DNA of 64,000 bases from Mesostigma viride. Its lineage: Eukaryota; Streptophyta; Mesostigmatophyceae; Mesostigmatales; Mesostigmataceae. Below the pieces are notes generated by a model, which was not told the DNA's origin, did not search any database, and saw nothing but the letters and a program-made list of their open reading frames with translations. Location of the stretch: contig RPFO01000229.1 in the NCBI GenBank assembly GCA_009746045.1, positions 120,001-184,000 on the forward strand, given 5' to 3'. Every line of letters starts with the position of its first letter. Positions within the stretch are counted from its first letter, which is position 1. A program made the position numbers and the translations under genes. This document shows positions 1-11,000 of the stretch, piece after piece.

Positions 1-493
1 AATTGGCAGGTAGCAGCAGCTATGAGCAAAGGATGCCCGAATCCTCGCGAATCTGACTATCGGTTGAGTTGAGTTGCGTACTTGCGTTGACAATCGTGCT
101 TGGAGCAGTTGCGGAATGCGGACCTTAATAAACTGGCCAGCAAGGCACCAGGGCTGTGGAGTGTGGTGTGGCAAAGAGAGATTTAGTCACTCGTTTACGG
201 ACGTTTTCTGACCAGAATGCTGGCGCTTTTCGGGGAAGAGTCAATGGTCGATCGGGACTGACACTCCCGTGTCTTTTTTTTTCTCCATTATGGATATGAA
301 AGTTGACAGTTTGACTAAATCTGCGTAGCAACTCAATCCATGGCTTTGTTGGAACTGCGTTGCTTGGTCGCGAGGAATAGAAGGCATGCGTCTGGGCAGG
401 CTCTGTTGCAAAGAACCTGTTCGGACGTGCCTACGTCCCGTCCTGCTCGCGACACAACGATGCTCAGATAAATAAGATCCACGTGAGGAAGCC
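1..493. other. 5' flank and leader of the PUF gene
   Basis: No gene or convincing core-promoter motif is visible. A TAA stop at 473-475 lies in frame with the ATG at 494, which fixes the ATG as the first available start of the PUF reading frame. The start context gccATGg is favourable for eukaryotic initiation. Confidence 0.5.
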
Positions 494-3400
494 ATGGAGC
501 AGCTTGATGAGTTTCTTCCATCCCTTTTGTTGGATGAGATGCCTAGGGCGACGTCGGCCCCTCCCCAGTTGGACGACCTTCAGAAGGTCTACGCGGCGGA
601 GTTAGTCCAAAGCTCGGGGGGGGGCAACTACATGAACCTGGTACGTATCCAGGATGGCATCCACCCCTCCATGGATGTCAGATGCGACGCCGATTACGAG
701 CTGTTTTACAAGGAATTCAGCGGCACACGCAAGCTTCCTCGGCCAATGAACCCTCGCACTTTGTACACGGAGCTGCCCTACCGATTCCTGGAAAACAAAG
801 CCAATGCCACGCGCGCCGAGGTGGGCAACGACGGGTATTTCTATGGCGATAGCGAGCAGGCGAGCGGCGAGGATGACAAGGGCTCCTACCCGGCCGACGA
901 CCAAGGGTTGCCCAATGCGCTGGCCAGGATGTCGCTCGCAGCGGACGGCTCGATTCAGCCCGATGCATCCCACTCCCCGCCCGTGGGCGACTACGGCTTC
1001 TCCCCCTCCCAAACCATCCCTGAGGGCTCCCCCCCAAGGGTCCAGCCCCGCCAGCAAACGCCCTCGCCACCCCCGGCCCTCGCCCAGCCCCCTCCCAGCC
1101 TCCAGCTCCTCCAGCAGCTTGGTCGGCCGTCGCTGGACCTCCTTCAACGGGAGCAACGGTCCAGCTGGGCCCCTTCTAGCTCGATCGCGCGCGCACAGCT
1201 TGCGCAAGCGGCCGCCGCCGCGGCCTCATCTGGTGAGGACCTAGCGACTTTCCTCGCGCATCGGCCCATGCGCATGTCGGACTCGATGACAGCTCGATCG
1301 GGCCGGTTGTCCGACTCTGCGGGGTCGTCTGGCCACCCGCCCCGCCCGACGCGTTTCTCGGATTCCGCTGGTTCGCGCGGGATCGCTCTCGCGCCAAACG
1401 CCGACGGTTCTGGTGTTGGCCGCTACGCCCCCCTCTCGTCATCCTCGCTGATGTCATCGTCGTCGCAGGCCCACCAGCTGGGGGTCCTTTCGCGCGAGGG
1501 GTACACGGCGCTGTACAACAACCTCGCATCGCTCAACCCGCAGCAGCAACGTCGGCTCATGGAGCAGCTCAAGAGCGCAGAGGGTACCGAGTACGCCATG
1601 TCGCTCGCAGCGGCCGCTGCCGCTGCCGTCACCGGGGTGGCCACGCCGCCGGGCCCCGCGTCGCGCAGCCCCGATCCCACCATCCGGGGCGGGAACGCAT
1701 TGCACTCGAACCGAAGCAGTGTGAGTAGCAGTACGGGCACCGGGAGCGGACCCGGCTCGAGCCCTGGATTAGGGGCAGGCGGGGCGGGGATGTCCGCCGG
1801 GGGGGCGGTAGGCATGGTTGGAGGCTCGATCGGGCATCACCACCTGCACAGCAACGGCGTGGTGGGTGGTGGGGGGATCAGCAATGGCGGGTATGGCACC
1901 GTGGGTGCGTCGCCAGACCGCGAGCGCCGCACGAGTGTGGGGCAACGGGGCGTCCCCCCCAGTGAGATGCAAGCATTATGGTCGCAGCCGCGGAACGTCC
2001 AGCCATTGCCGCAGCAGCCGCAGCCGCTGGCATCCCCGCCGGCACCTCCCCCGCAGCAGCAAATGCTGCCATCGTCACCGGCCATGTCGCAGCCATTGGG
2101 ACCCCCAGGGGGGATCTCCCCGGCCCTGACACCACAGCAGCTGCTCCTCCACCAGCAGCAGCAGCAGCAGCAGCAGCACCTGTTGCAGCAGCAGCAGCAG
2201 ATGCTGCTCTTGCAGCAGCAGCACCAGCAGCTGCAGCAGCTGCAGGAATTCATCAAGCAGCAGCAACTCTCGGCCGCCGCCATGTCGCCATTTGGTGGCG
2301 GTTTCACGTCGCACCCGGGCATGGGCGCGCACATGCAGGGGATGCCGACACCCCCAATTGTCGCGTCCCCCCCAGCGCCACCTCCCATGGTGGCCCCTGG
2401 GGTCGGAGTCGCTCAGCCTCTGGTCGGGGTGTGCAAGATGTTCGCGACACAGGGGTACTGTGCCATGGGTGCCGCGTGCTCGCTTCCCCATATCCCCCTC
2501 TCACAGATTCTCCCGCTGTTTGCGCCAATGGTCGCGCCGCCACCAAACGCTGCCACGCTCGCGACCGCCGCCGGAATGTCGCCACCCATGGGCGACGTCT
2601 TGGGCGGCGACATGGCCATGCATGGCCTCCCGGGCAAGGGGGGGGCTATGTGGGGGTCGGCATGGGCAGTCCCGGTGCCGGCATGTCGTCCGGCGGGGGT
2701 GGCCATAAGCGTTCCTCGGGAAGCAACCAGGGAGGACAGGCCTACGGGGGCCTCTCACCTCAGACGATCTCCTCCGGGGCTGACTCGGCCCCCCATCATC
2801 ACCAGGGGTCGAAACACGCCGGGCCGTCATCGTCGATCAACGCGGCAGCAGCGGCCGCGGGGGCTGCAGGGGCCACCCCCGGGGGTGGGGCCGCCTCGTC
2901 CTCATCTTCGGGCCGGCGTAGCAAGTCGGGCCGGCGCAAGAGCGGCAGCACGGGAGCGGAGGGGGGTGACGGGGGGAAGCAGAACGGCGAGGGCAAGGGC
3001 GGGGCGGTCAGCAGTGCAAAGTACATCTCGCTTGAGGACGTGCAGGTGGGTGTGCTGGGTCTGGTGTGGATTTTTGATTAAGTCACTTGGGTTGAGAGCC
3101 GCATCTGGTTAGGTCCCTTTTTTACTTTTCCCTTTTTTCCCTTTCTTTCCCTTTTTTCTCTTTTCCCTTTCTGGTTTGATTTCCGATTTTTCCTGGTTTA
3201 ATTTCCTAGCTTTTTTATTCCCGTCTTCATCGTTTCTTTTTCCCTTTTTTCCCTTCTTTCATTTCGTTGTTGGTTTGTCCCCATGGGCCCACCGGCCACC
3301 GGCCGCGTTTCACAGACCAGCATGAGCCCACAATACCGCTGTCGTATTGAACCCCACTTGTCTGCATGCGATGTCGGTTTTCTTCCAGCAACCTTGAGGG

Positions 3401-6400
3401 CAACATCATCAGATCCCAAAAACCTTACAAGACCAATGTTTTCTATCCCATCACGCCTGCACCACGCCACGCACTTGTCTGCATGCAGTCCCCTGTTCTA
3501 TGCTGCCATTCTCCACAGGGCCGCATACCCTTCTAGAGCACCAAGGACCAGCACATGATATTAGATATTATGTTTGCTTTATTTATGGCAGTCATGAATC
3601 GTAGTGCAATCAACCATTGTTTTCTATCAGGCCTGAACCACACTACTCTGCGTGCACTCTCACTGTCTGCTTCATGTATCTCAACTCTCTTCCATCAAAA
3701 ACTATCTTGTCTTTCATTACTATTTCTTCCCCCGAAAAATTCCCACAGGGCCGCATCTACCAGATCGCAAAGGACCAGCATGGCTGCCGCTTCCTCCAGA
3801 AAAAGTTTGATGAGGGCGGGGAGCGCGAGGTGGAGATCATTTTCCGGGAGATTGTGGACCACGTGGTGGAGCTGATGACCGACCCCTTCGGCAACTACCT
3901 GGTGCAGAAGCTGCTGCTCTGCTGCAACGCGAGCCAGCGGCACGAGGTGCTGCTGCAGGTGTGCGGCGCGGGCGAGCTCATCAACATCTCCCTCGACATG
4001 CACGGGTGAGTGCTGGGGATGTTTATGGATATACGTCCAACCTTTAATGTTGCACAGTGAGCTAATTACTCTAGCTCATCAACATCTCCCTCGACATGCA
4101 CGGGGGAGTGCTGGGGATGTTTATGGATATACGTCCAACCTTTAATGTTGCACAGTGAGCTAATTACTCTAGCTCATCAACATCTCGCTCGACATGCACA
4201 GGTGAGTGCTGGTATTCATTTGCCTGCTACCTGTGCGTTGTGGTGGGGAAAAAACATGGTCTCGTTGGCTCATTTGCTCATCAGCGTATCGCTGTGGATA
4301 TGCACGGGTGGTTCGGGTTGGGCTTGGTCGGGGCCACTCTGTATCGCAACGAATGCTGGGCAAGCATGCTGCCATCATCATCCTGCTCGACAATGTTGCT
4401 ATCATCATCCTGCTCGACAATGTTGCTATCATCATCCTGCTCGACAATGCTGCTATCATCATCCTGCTCGACAATGTTGCTATCATCATCTTCTATACAG
4501 GGTTCGCAGTTTTAAACAAGCTGTCTACCTTTTGCCCCGTTCCTGCCCCTCCTCTTTGCCTCCTTTCCCCTTTCTCTCCTTTCCTTCACCCCCTTTTCCA
4601 TCGCTTCCTTTTACTTGCCACCCCGCCACCCTCTTCCCCCTTCATCTCGATGCTGGCCCTATCAACGTTTTCTCCCCCCCTCGTTGGCCTTCTACCGTGT
4701 TGCTACTTGCCATCTCCGTCCCCCCCTCCTGGCATTGCCCTTCCCCCTTTCCCCCACCCTACCCTCTCCCCCCGACCCTTTCACCACGGTGCTTCTCCCC
4801 CCCTTTCCCCCGCCCAACTCACTGCATCATTCCCCCGACTCATTACATCTTCCCCCCCCACTCTCTCCGTCTTCCTTCCCCCCCCCCTCGTCACGTCCCC
4901 CCCCACTCGTTACACCTGCCAGCACGCGCGCGGTCCAACGTCTTGTGGAGACGCTCAGCCCCGGCGAGCAGACGCGCATGGTCATCCGCGCGCTGCGCCC
5001 CGGCGTGGTCACACTCATCAAGGACCTGAACGGGAACCATGTCATCCAGCGGTGCCTGCAGACCCTCTCGCCCCAGGACTCGGGGGTATGCTACCCCGCT
5101 AGCATGTCACGAGCTAATCCCTGTTGTTGTCGCCTTGTCGCCACGCCTTGTCTTGCCGATAATGATGGCCGGTTTGTCTTGCCGATAGCTGGGGGCTCTA
5201 ATATGTGCCATACCGCGTCATCTAGTGTGTCTGCTGACGCTTGCAGCCGCTGCAGGACTTGGGGAGCATGTCTTCCTCACATGAGCTTTGCCGTGATGAA
5301 CATGATCATTAGGGGCTTATTACAAGACGTGGTGTGTGGAAATTCCTTTTCACATGCTCCGCCCCTCTCACACACCGCCACCCCTCACCACCCACACCCC
5401 ACCATCGCATATTTTAACCGGCTGCAATCTCTTTAGCCAACCTTCTCTTTACCTGCCCTCGTTTGCTCGCAACATTTTCACGGGTGCTTTGCGAAGCCAT
5501 GGAATGTCTGGCCTACCTCGCGTGCCTTCTTCCCCAACCTCCAATCTGCCCTTTGATCACGTGGCAGCGCTTTTTATGTCTCTGACTTCATGCTTTTTGC
5601 GCCGCTCCCCAACCATTCCCCCCCCCAAGCCCCCCAACCCCGCACCACCAGTTCATCTTTGTCGTGGCAATCTGTGAACCAACATGCCCTCATTGCTGAT
5701 GTACGGCCTCCCCCACGTGCCTTCGTTCCCAACCTCCAATCAATTCATCTTTGACGCGGCAGCGCATATGTATTTACTTATTTATTTATCTATCTAATTC
5801 CCAACCCCTTACACCACCAGTTCATCTTTGACGCGGCCGCCGCCCACTGCGTCGAGATCAGCACGCACCGCCACGGCTGCTGCGTGCTCCAGCGCTGCGT
5901 TGATCACGCGACGGGTGCCGAGCAGCAGCGGCTACTGCAGCAGATTGCGGCCAACGCTCTGGTGCTGGCCCAGGACCCGTTTGGGTGAGTGGTGTGGCTA
6001 CCCTCTATGAGTAGTTGCCAAGGCGAGGTGTGAGGTGGTAGAAAGAAGCAGCGGGTGCTGCAGGAGATTGCGGCAAATGCGCTGGTGCTGGCGCAGGACC
6101 GGTTCAGGTGAGTGGGGTGGGGTGGGTGTTGGGCGTTGGGTCACTGGGGGAGGTAAGTAATTTTGTAATTGTTATTAGGTCATTGATAGGCCACAAATAG
6201 GTCACAAATAGGTCATTAAAAGGTCATTAACAGGTCATTAATAGGATTGCGGCATTGCATGTGTTGGCACACAACCTCTTTGGTTGCATAACTGACTGCC
6301 CGTGTCCGTGTTCCGGGTTCAAGAGGAGGCGAACCGCTTGTGCAATACCCTGGTGCAGGGGGTTTTGAGTTGGTTAGACTACAGCTATTAGTTGCTGGTG

Positions 6401-7946
6401 CAGGCCCGCTGGTGGTGCAGGGCCACTGCTGCTTAGAAACACCGGCGTATGGTTTTGTGGAAGTTTGATCTGGACATGGAGATTAACACTGGCATGCCCC
6501 CCCCCCCCCCCAGCCTTCCTCTCCGTTGCTGCATAGGCTTCTTGAGGGTCACTGTCCAAGGGATCGGACGTTATTGATCTAGGCTTCCCCTTCCACCCCG
6601 CTTTCTCCAGGTATTCATATCTTTGTGATATATGTCCTGTGGTACCTCGGCCTCACCTGCCCCTTGGTCACAATCCATGACCTCGCCCCCCCCCCCCCGC
6701 CCCCCCTCTTCCGCAGCAACTACGTGGTCCAGTACATCCTCGACCTGCGCCTGCCCTGGATCTCGTACGAGGTCATGCGGCGGCTGGAGGGCCACTACCC
6801 GTTCCTGGCGACCCAGAAGTTCTCTTCCAACGTGGTCGAGAAGTGCGTGAAGCTGGCGTCCGACGAGGGCAGCCGCAGCCGGCTGGTGCACGAGCTGGCG
6901 ACGTCCCCCCGCCTCGGCTACCTCCTGCACGACCCCTATGCCAACTACGTGATCCAGAGCTGCTTGGCGACCACGCAGGTGAGGAGGGGGCGGAAGTGTA
7001 ATCAGCCCCTATCCAGGCAGCCCATCGAATGGAAGCCCAGCTGCTTTTTTATAGGGGTCGCTTTGAGAAGTGGTAGGGGAGGGAGGTGATGATTGGGTAT
7101 GGGTGACACGTCTTGAAAGTTTTCTTTTGTGTGGGAGCTTTCTGGTTTGTGGGAGTTTTTGGGGGGGGCGGGGAGCTTTTGTTTTGTGCGGGAGCTTTAT
7201 ATTTTGTTTTGGAGGAATTTGGTCTCGTGGAAGCTTTTTGTTTTCATGTGGGACACCGGGTGACAAGGGTTACATACGTATGTGGTCGCTCTCACAACTT
7301 TTCTTTTGTGTTGTCTATCAACATGGCAAGCACACGCACACAAGGAACAGCTAAGACAGGATCAGTGACCCAAATCTGCCCATGAAACTTGTCTTGTTTT
7401 GCAACACTTCGCGCCATACGTTCAGTTCCCGTCTTCGCTGGCTTGGTCTGCTGCGACGCTCGACCGTTGAGATTGGGTAGCTCTCATTCTCACGAGGAGA
7501 TGCCGTAGGATCACCCCCCACCCCACGCGTAATAGTATCCTGTTTGGGTCCCATCTCCTAGACTCCCGTTTATTTCCTTTTGCTCTTCCTCTTTTTTCTC
7601 TTTCTGAGTCGGGTTTCCCTATTCCGTTCCCTTTTGTGGCACTGCCCACAATCTGTGATTCCACCCCCACGCGCACCCGCACCCCACCGCCAACGTGATA
7701 ATCCCCATCGTGATTGCCAACCCTTCTCCCCTCGTTCGGCGGGGTCTTTTGTACTGTGAACCCTGAAAGCAAATTTTTGTTTTCATGACTACCCTGTTCA
7801 CGACCGCTGAAACAACTCACGGCGCGCAGGGCCCCACCCATGCGGAGCTCGTCGAAGCCATCCGGCCGCACCTCCCTGCGATCAAGAACTCACTCTACGG
7901 CAAGCGCATCATCGCACGCACCAACATGAAGGCCAGCTTCAAGTAA
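494..7946 (+). CDS. Pumilio/PUF RNA-binding protein with CCCH zinc finger (six exons)
   Basis: Proposed exons are 494-3045, 3749-4005, 4923-5085, 5821-5984, 6717-6978 and 7830-7946 (stop TAA); every intron is GT-AG and phases agree. About 1,171 residues if the G8 break is corrected. The long N-terminal half is low complexity (Ser, Pro, Gly, a polyQ block near 2150-2275). It carries a CCCH finger with spacing C-x8-C-x5-C-x3-H at codons 647, 656, 662 and 666. Exons 2-6 encode eight PUF repeats followed by a short C-terminal tail. Base-reading residues by repeat 1-8 are CR..Q, NY..Q, TR..Q, NH..Q, CC..Q, NY..Q, SN..E, NY..Q. By the known PUF code these read 5'-UGUAUAUA-3', the classical PUF element; TR in repeat 3 is slightly non-canonical. 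Family members bind 3'UTRs in the cytoplasm and repress or destabilise mRNAs. The added CCCH finger is uncommon. Target mRNAs cannot be told from the sequence. Confidence 0.95.
2638..2645 (+). other. Homopolymer frame break in PUF exon 1
   Basis: A run of eight G separates two reading frames of exon 1. Upstream, the frame carries the N-terminus and CCCH finger. Downstream, the good frame (Gly/Ser-rich, then Lys/Arg-rich, reaching the splice donor at 3046 in phase 0) is offset by one base. Nine G would join them. The uncorrected frame ends at 3112 inside intron 1. A homopolymer sequencing error is the simplest reading; a true null allele or a tiny unrecognised intron are alternatives. Confidence 0.75.
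3285..3560 (+). repeat. Decayed copies of the exon-2 acceptor region in PUF intron 1
   Basis: The true exon 2 begins after cccacag at 3749 with ggccgcat and, a little later, aaggaccagca. A copy at 3512-3557 reads tccacag, ggccgcat and then aaggaccagca. A weaker one at about 3298-3325 has ggccgc and agaccagcatg. Sequence upstream of the copies also repeats: accaatgttttctatc at 3433 and accattgttttctatc at 3615. A segment spanning the acceptor was therefore duplicated in tandem and has since drifted. Confidence 0.7.
3975..4312 (+). repeat. 98-bp tandem repeat spanning the exon-2 donor of PUF
   Basis: The segment starting agctcatcaacatctc at 3975 contains the end of exon 2 and its donor. It recurs at 4073 and 4171, a period of exactly 98 bp. 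Copy 2 has lost the donor GT (ggggga in place of gggtga); copy 3 keeps a GTGAG. A fourth, diverged copy of the exon edge lies at about 4275-4312. Confidence 0.9.
4369..4493 (+). repeat. 27-bp tandem repeat in PUF intron 2
   Basis: Four to five units of a 27-bp sequence containing atcatcctgctcgacaatg. The unit aligns to the exon-2 edge (catcaacatctccctcgacatg region) with about 19 of 23 positions matching. It looks like a second-order amplification of the same exon-edge sequence. There is no sign it is coding. Confidence 0.8.
5520..5776 (+). repeat. Decayed copies of the exon-4 acceptor region in PUF intron 3
   Basis: True exon 4 starts at 5821 after caccaccag with ttcatctttgacgcggc. Copies lie at about 5545-5575 (ccctttgatcacgtggcagcg), 5645-5670 (accaccagttcatctttgtc) and 5737-5765 (aattcatctttgacgcggca). 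The flanking text cccaacctccaatc repeats about 197 bp apart. These are serial duplications of the intron end plus exon start. Confidence 0.75.
6049..6295 (+). repeat. Decayed copies of the exon-4 donor region in PUF intron 4
   Basis: The last ~60 bases of exon 4 (cagcag...attgcggccaacgctctggtgctggcc...) and the donor gtgagtgg are repeated at 6049-6117. There the copy still translates similarly (IAANALVLAQ shared) and keeps a GTGAGTGG. A weaker copy starts at about 6244 (attgcggcattgcatgtgttgg). The first copy could still act as an alternative donor. Confidence 0.85.
7122..7250 (+). repeat. T/G-rich short tandem repeat in PUF intron 5
   Basis: Repeated units of the form tttTTGTG(T/C)GGGAGCTTT, several copies of about 30-35 bp. 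Low complexity; no function visible. Confidence 0.6.
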
Positions 7947-8075
7947 GGAGCACCAGCATGAAGGCCAACTTCAAGTAAGGAGCACCAGCATGAAGGCCAG
8001 CCTTCAATAAGCACCAACGGGAAGGCCAGCCTCCAGTAAGGAGCACAATTGCGAAAGCCAGCCTTTCGAAGCGCC
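7917..8075 (+). repeat. Tandem copies of the PUF terminal codons in the 3' flank
   Basis: The end of the coding sequence (gcaccaacatgaaggccagcttcaagtaa, in two parts) is followed by three to four imperfect copies of about 35 bp. Each contains gcaccancatgaaggcca or a drifted form, and the first two keep the taa. They lie in the 3'UTR or flank. Confidence 0.88.
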
Positions 8076-11000
8076 GGCTGCAACGCCGCTAACCCGAGTT
8101 GTGGCTTACTCTTTTGGCACTGGCCGTGGCGGCGCCAGCGGGTAGCGTACCAACCTGTTATGGCGCCAAAAATTGACATGGCGCTGGTCGTTGAGGCTCC
8201 AGCCTCCGATAAGGCCGTGGCTCGTGTGGTTCCTGGTACTCGTGGACCCCCAGATTGCAAGCCTTGTACAACTGGAAGTCCGGATACCTGTGGTCGGGGT
8301 CATCCAATCAGGGCGCCTAGGATCTGGCTGAGGGAAGAGGTGCGGGAGGCGGGAGTGTGCTGGGTGAAGTGCCCGCCACCAAGGCCTGTCTGTCTGTCCA
8401 GCCTCCGGCACACCCCTGGGTGGGTGGCCGTCGCCCACAGCAGCGAACAACTGTCATCCCCAAGGTCCCTGGTCCCCCCCCCCGGCAGCGCGCCTGAGAT
8501 GCCCAGGGCTCCTCTGTGGGGGTGGCGGCAACCATTTTGCTATTCGCGCTTTTGAGCATTACAGTAGAGCATGATAGTAGAGCATCATAGAGCACTACAT
8601 AGCACTGTAGAGCGCTCTAGGTAGCGCTCTTATGTGTGTATATGTCTACCTATATGTCTATCTATGTAGAGAGCGTGGCGTGCCCTCACGTGCAGTTGGC
8701 GGCCGTTCGGCACCTCGGTCAGACTTGCCGGGGTGCGGGGAGGCTTTCTTCTTCGTCTTCTTTTTTTGTCAAGCTTTTGATGAAGTGGGCAGACCGTGTT
8801 GGATCGGGCGGGTTGCGTGGGGGTGGCATGGGGGGGAGTTTGCCCGGGATGGTGTCGGGATGCGTGGGAGGTGGGAAGCAAATGGGTAGTTTTGCCCGGG
8901 GTGCTAAATGGTAGTTCTGCCCGGGGTGCTAAATGGTAGTTCTGCCCGGGGTGCTAATGGGTGGCTGTTGGAGGCTTCTGGCGGGGTGGGTGGGGGCATT
9001 GCCAGGGCAGACTTCCCAACGTTACCTCGGTGCATTCGGGTTGTCTTGCTGCCACTGCCACGTGTACGGCTGTTGTGGATGTGGAAAGGCTTCACTCCAG
9101 TGGCTGGTGGCAAATACACAACGGGCGGGTGGCAGACTCATGTGGACTTTGGTTGGAGCGAGTGCTGGGACGGGGAGCCGACTCGACTAGGAAGCGCGCA
9201 AGGGGAGCTGGCATACTTCTTGCGGTGTAGGGTTGTAACGAGTACCCTAATGGAGCGCAAGCGGTCAGTTACAGGAGTGCCAGGGAGGTCATGGGAAGAC
9301 CGGCTGCCAGCTGCTTGTAAATGGCCAACACTTTCTTTACCCAGTGGCTGGGCTCCCTAGCCATGCTTCAAGCCTCAAGGATGCTCCAAGCATGCTCCAA
9401 GGATGCTCCAAGCCGAGGGCCGCTTACACTGTCTCGGCTGAATGGTCATCCCAACCATGTGGTCGGGTGACCTGTGGGGGGTCAACCCATGGGGGATAAA
9501 TGAGGGGGGGTCAAATGATTGGATATAGCCTGTAATTGGCCAGCTACGAACCTTGACGGGTTGCCAGGTGATTAATCATCGGATGCCAGCTAATGCCAGG
9601 CGAGAGATGGCCTGGGTTGAGAGATGCGGCGGCGACTGATTTGGGTGGCCCTGCCCGGTGGCTGTTTTCAGACCGTGAGGACAGCCGGCCCGGAGTGTCT
9701 TGCGGCAGTTATTTACGGGGGGGTTCTTTCAGCGCCGCGCGCCTCCCAGGCATGCTGTTACCTGGTGGCTGCACATGCAGGCTGTAAACTCGTGCTCGTA
9801 TGGGGAGGCAGTTACCTGGTGGCCGTACAGGCAGGTGGTCCGCAACTGCGGGTCCTGCGCCGACTCCCCTAGCGTGACCAGCTCACTGAGTACCAGGCCA
9901 CGTGTGCAAGTATATCCTGTTGTGATGCAGCTGTCAAGCAGCCCGTTTTGCCATGTGTCATGCTGCTGTCGAGCAGCTTGTTTGGCCACGTGCAGAAGAG
10001 TGTTCAGTGATGGCGGTTTTGGAGACCCCGACGGCAGCAACCGCAGATGATCCGCAGCAAGTGCCCGGCGGGAGTCGGCAAGAGGCCACCGTTGCAGCAA
10101 CACGTGCCTGAATGCGCCAAAGGGTGCTGTGTGGGAGTGCCGTTGTGCGGGGTAGGGATGCCATCCGTGTTCTTACGGCCAGCATTTCGGAATGTCTTGT
10201 GGCCTTCGGAACAGTCAGCGTTTCGGGCCGTATTTCAGCGCCTTTTGAGCTTTCCTGGAGGGCGTTCCGGGCTGCCTGTGGGACCTGCCCCAACAGTGGC
10301 CTGACAAGAAAGGAAGTGGGAACTAAAGGTTGGCGGGGGGTGGGGTGGGGTGGGGGATTTGGGGGGATTGGGGGAAGGGTTGCGCATGTGCTTACAAGGA
10401 GTGAAGGCAGGCAAGCGGCTGGGAGTAAGGGCGAGGGGAGTCGCAAAGATGATGGCCTACCGGGTTTGATGGGCATCCTGTGCTCTCCTTGCCTGATAGG
10501 GCCCCCTCTCTCCTCTTGGGATTGCGACGCCCAAGCCAGCTGGACGGGCAGGCCTAATGAGGTGTGTGTTGGGGAGGGGGGGAGGTGCGGGGGGGGGGGA
10601 TAGGGATTAGGTGGCAGCATCCAGCAGCTTCGGAGTCGGCTTCCGGTGAGGACAACCCATGCCGGTTCTGACGCGGGGATGGCCGTGCCAGTCCTACAGG
10701 GGAAGCGCACCATTCCTGTGGGCAGTGCAGGGCCTGCGCGGCGTGCAAGCAGGCCAGCGTGTGCGCTCTACGGTGGGCATGGCGGACAGGAGCGAGGGTT
10801 GCATCGCCGGGTGAGCGAAGGTGGGGGCCGTGGGTGAGGGGATGAGGGGGCCGTTTGGGGGAGGAAGCGGGAGAAAGGGGACGGCGTGGTGACGGAGTGG
10901 TGTGTCGGCGCCTTGTCACTGTCATCGCCATCCTTTGCTGCTGCGACGGAAATGTACCTGTTGACCTCCCAGGGTGGCGACAAAAACACGGCCGCAAGGT

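Noticed and set aside
4370-4494. CRISPR array
   Set aside because: The 27-bp units are directly adjacent without spacers and the sequence is eukaryotic; it is a tandem repeat.
8049-8555. 168-codon ORF after the PUF gene
   Set aside because: No domain, overlaps the terminal repeats and antisense frames of similar length; not supported as a gene.
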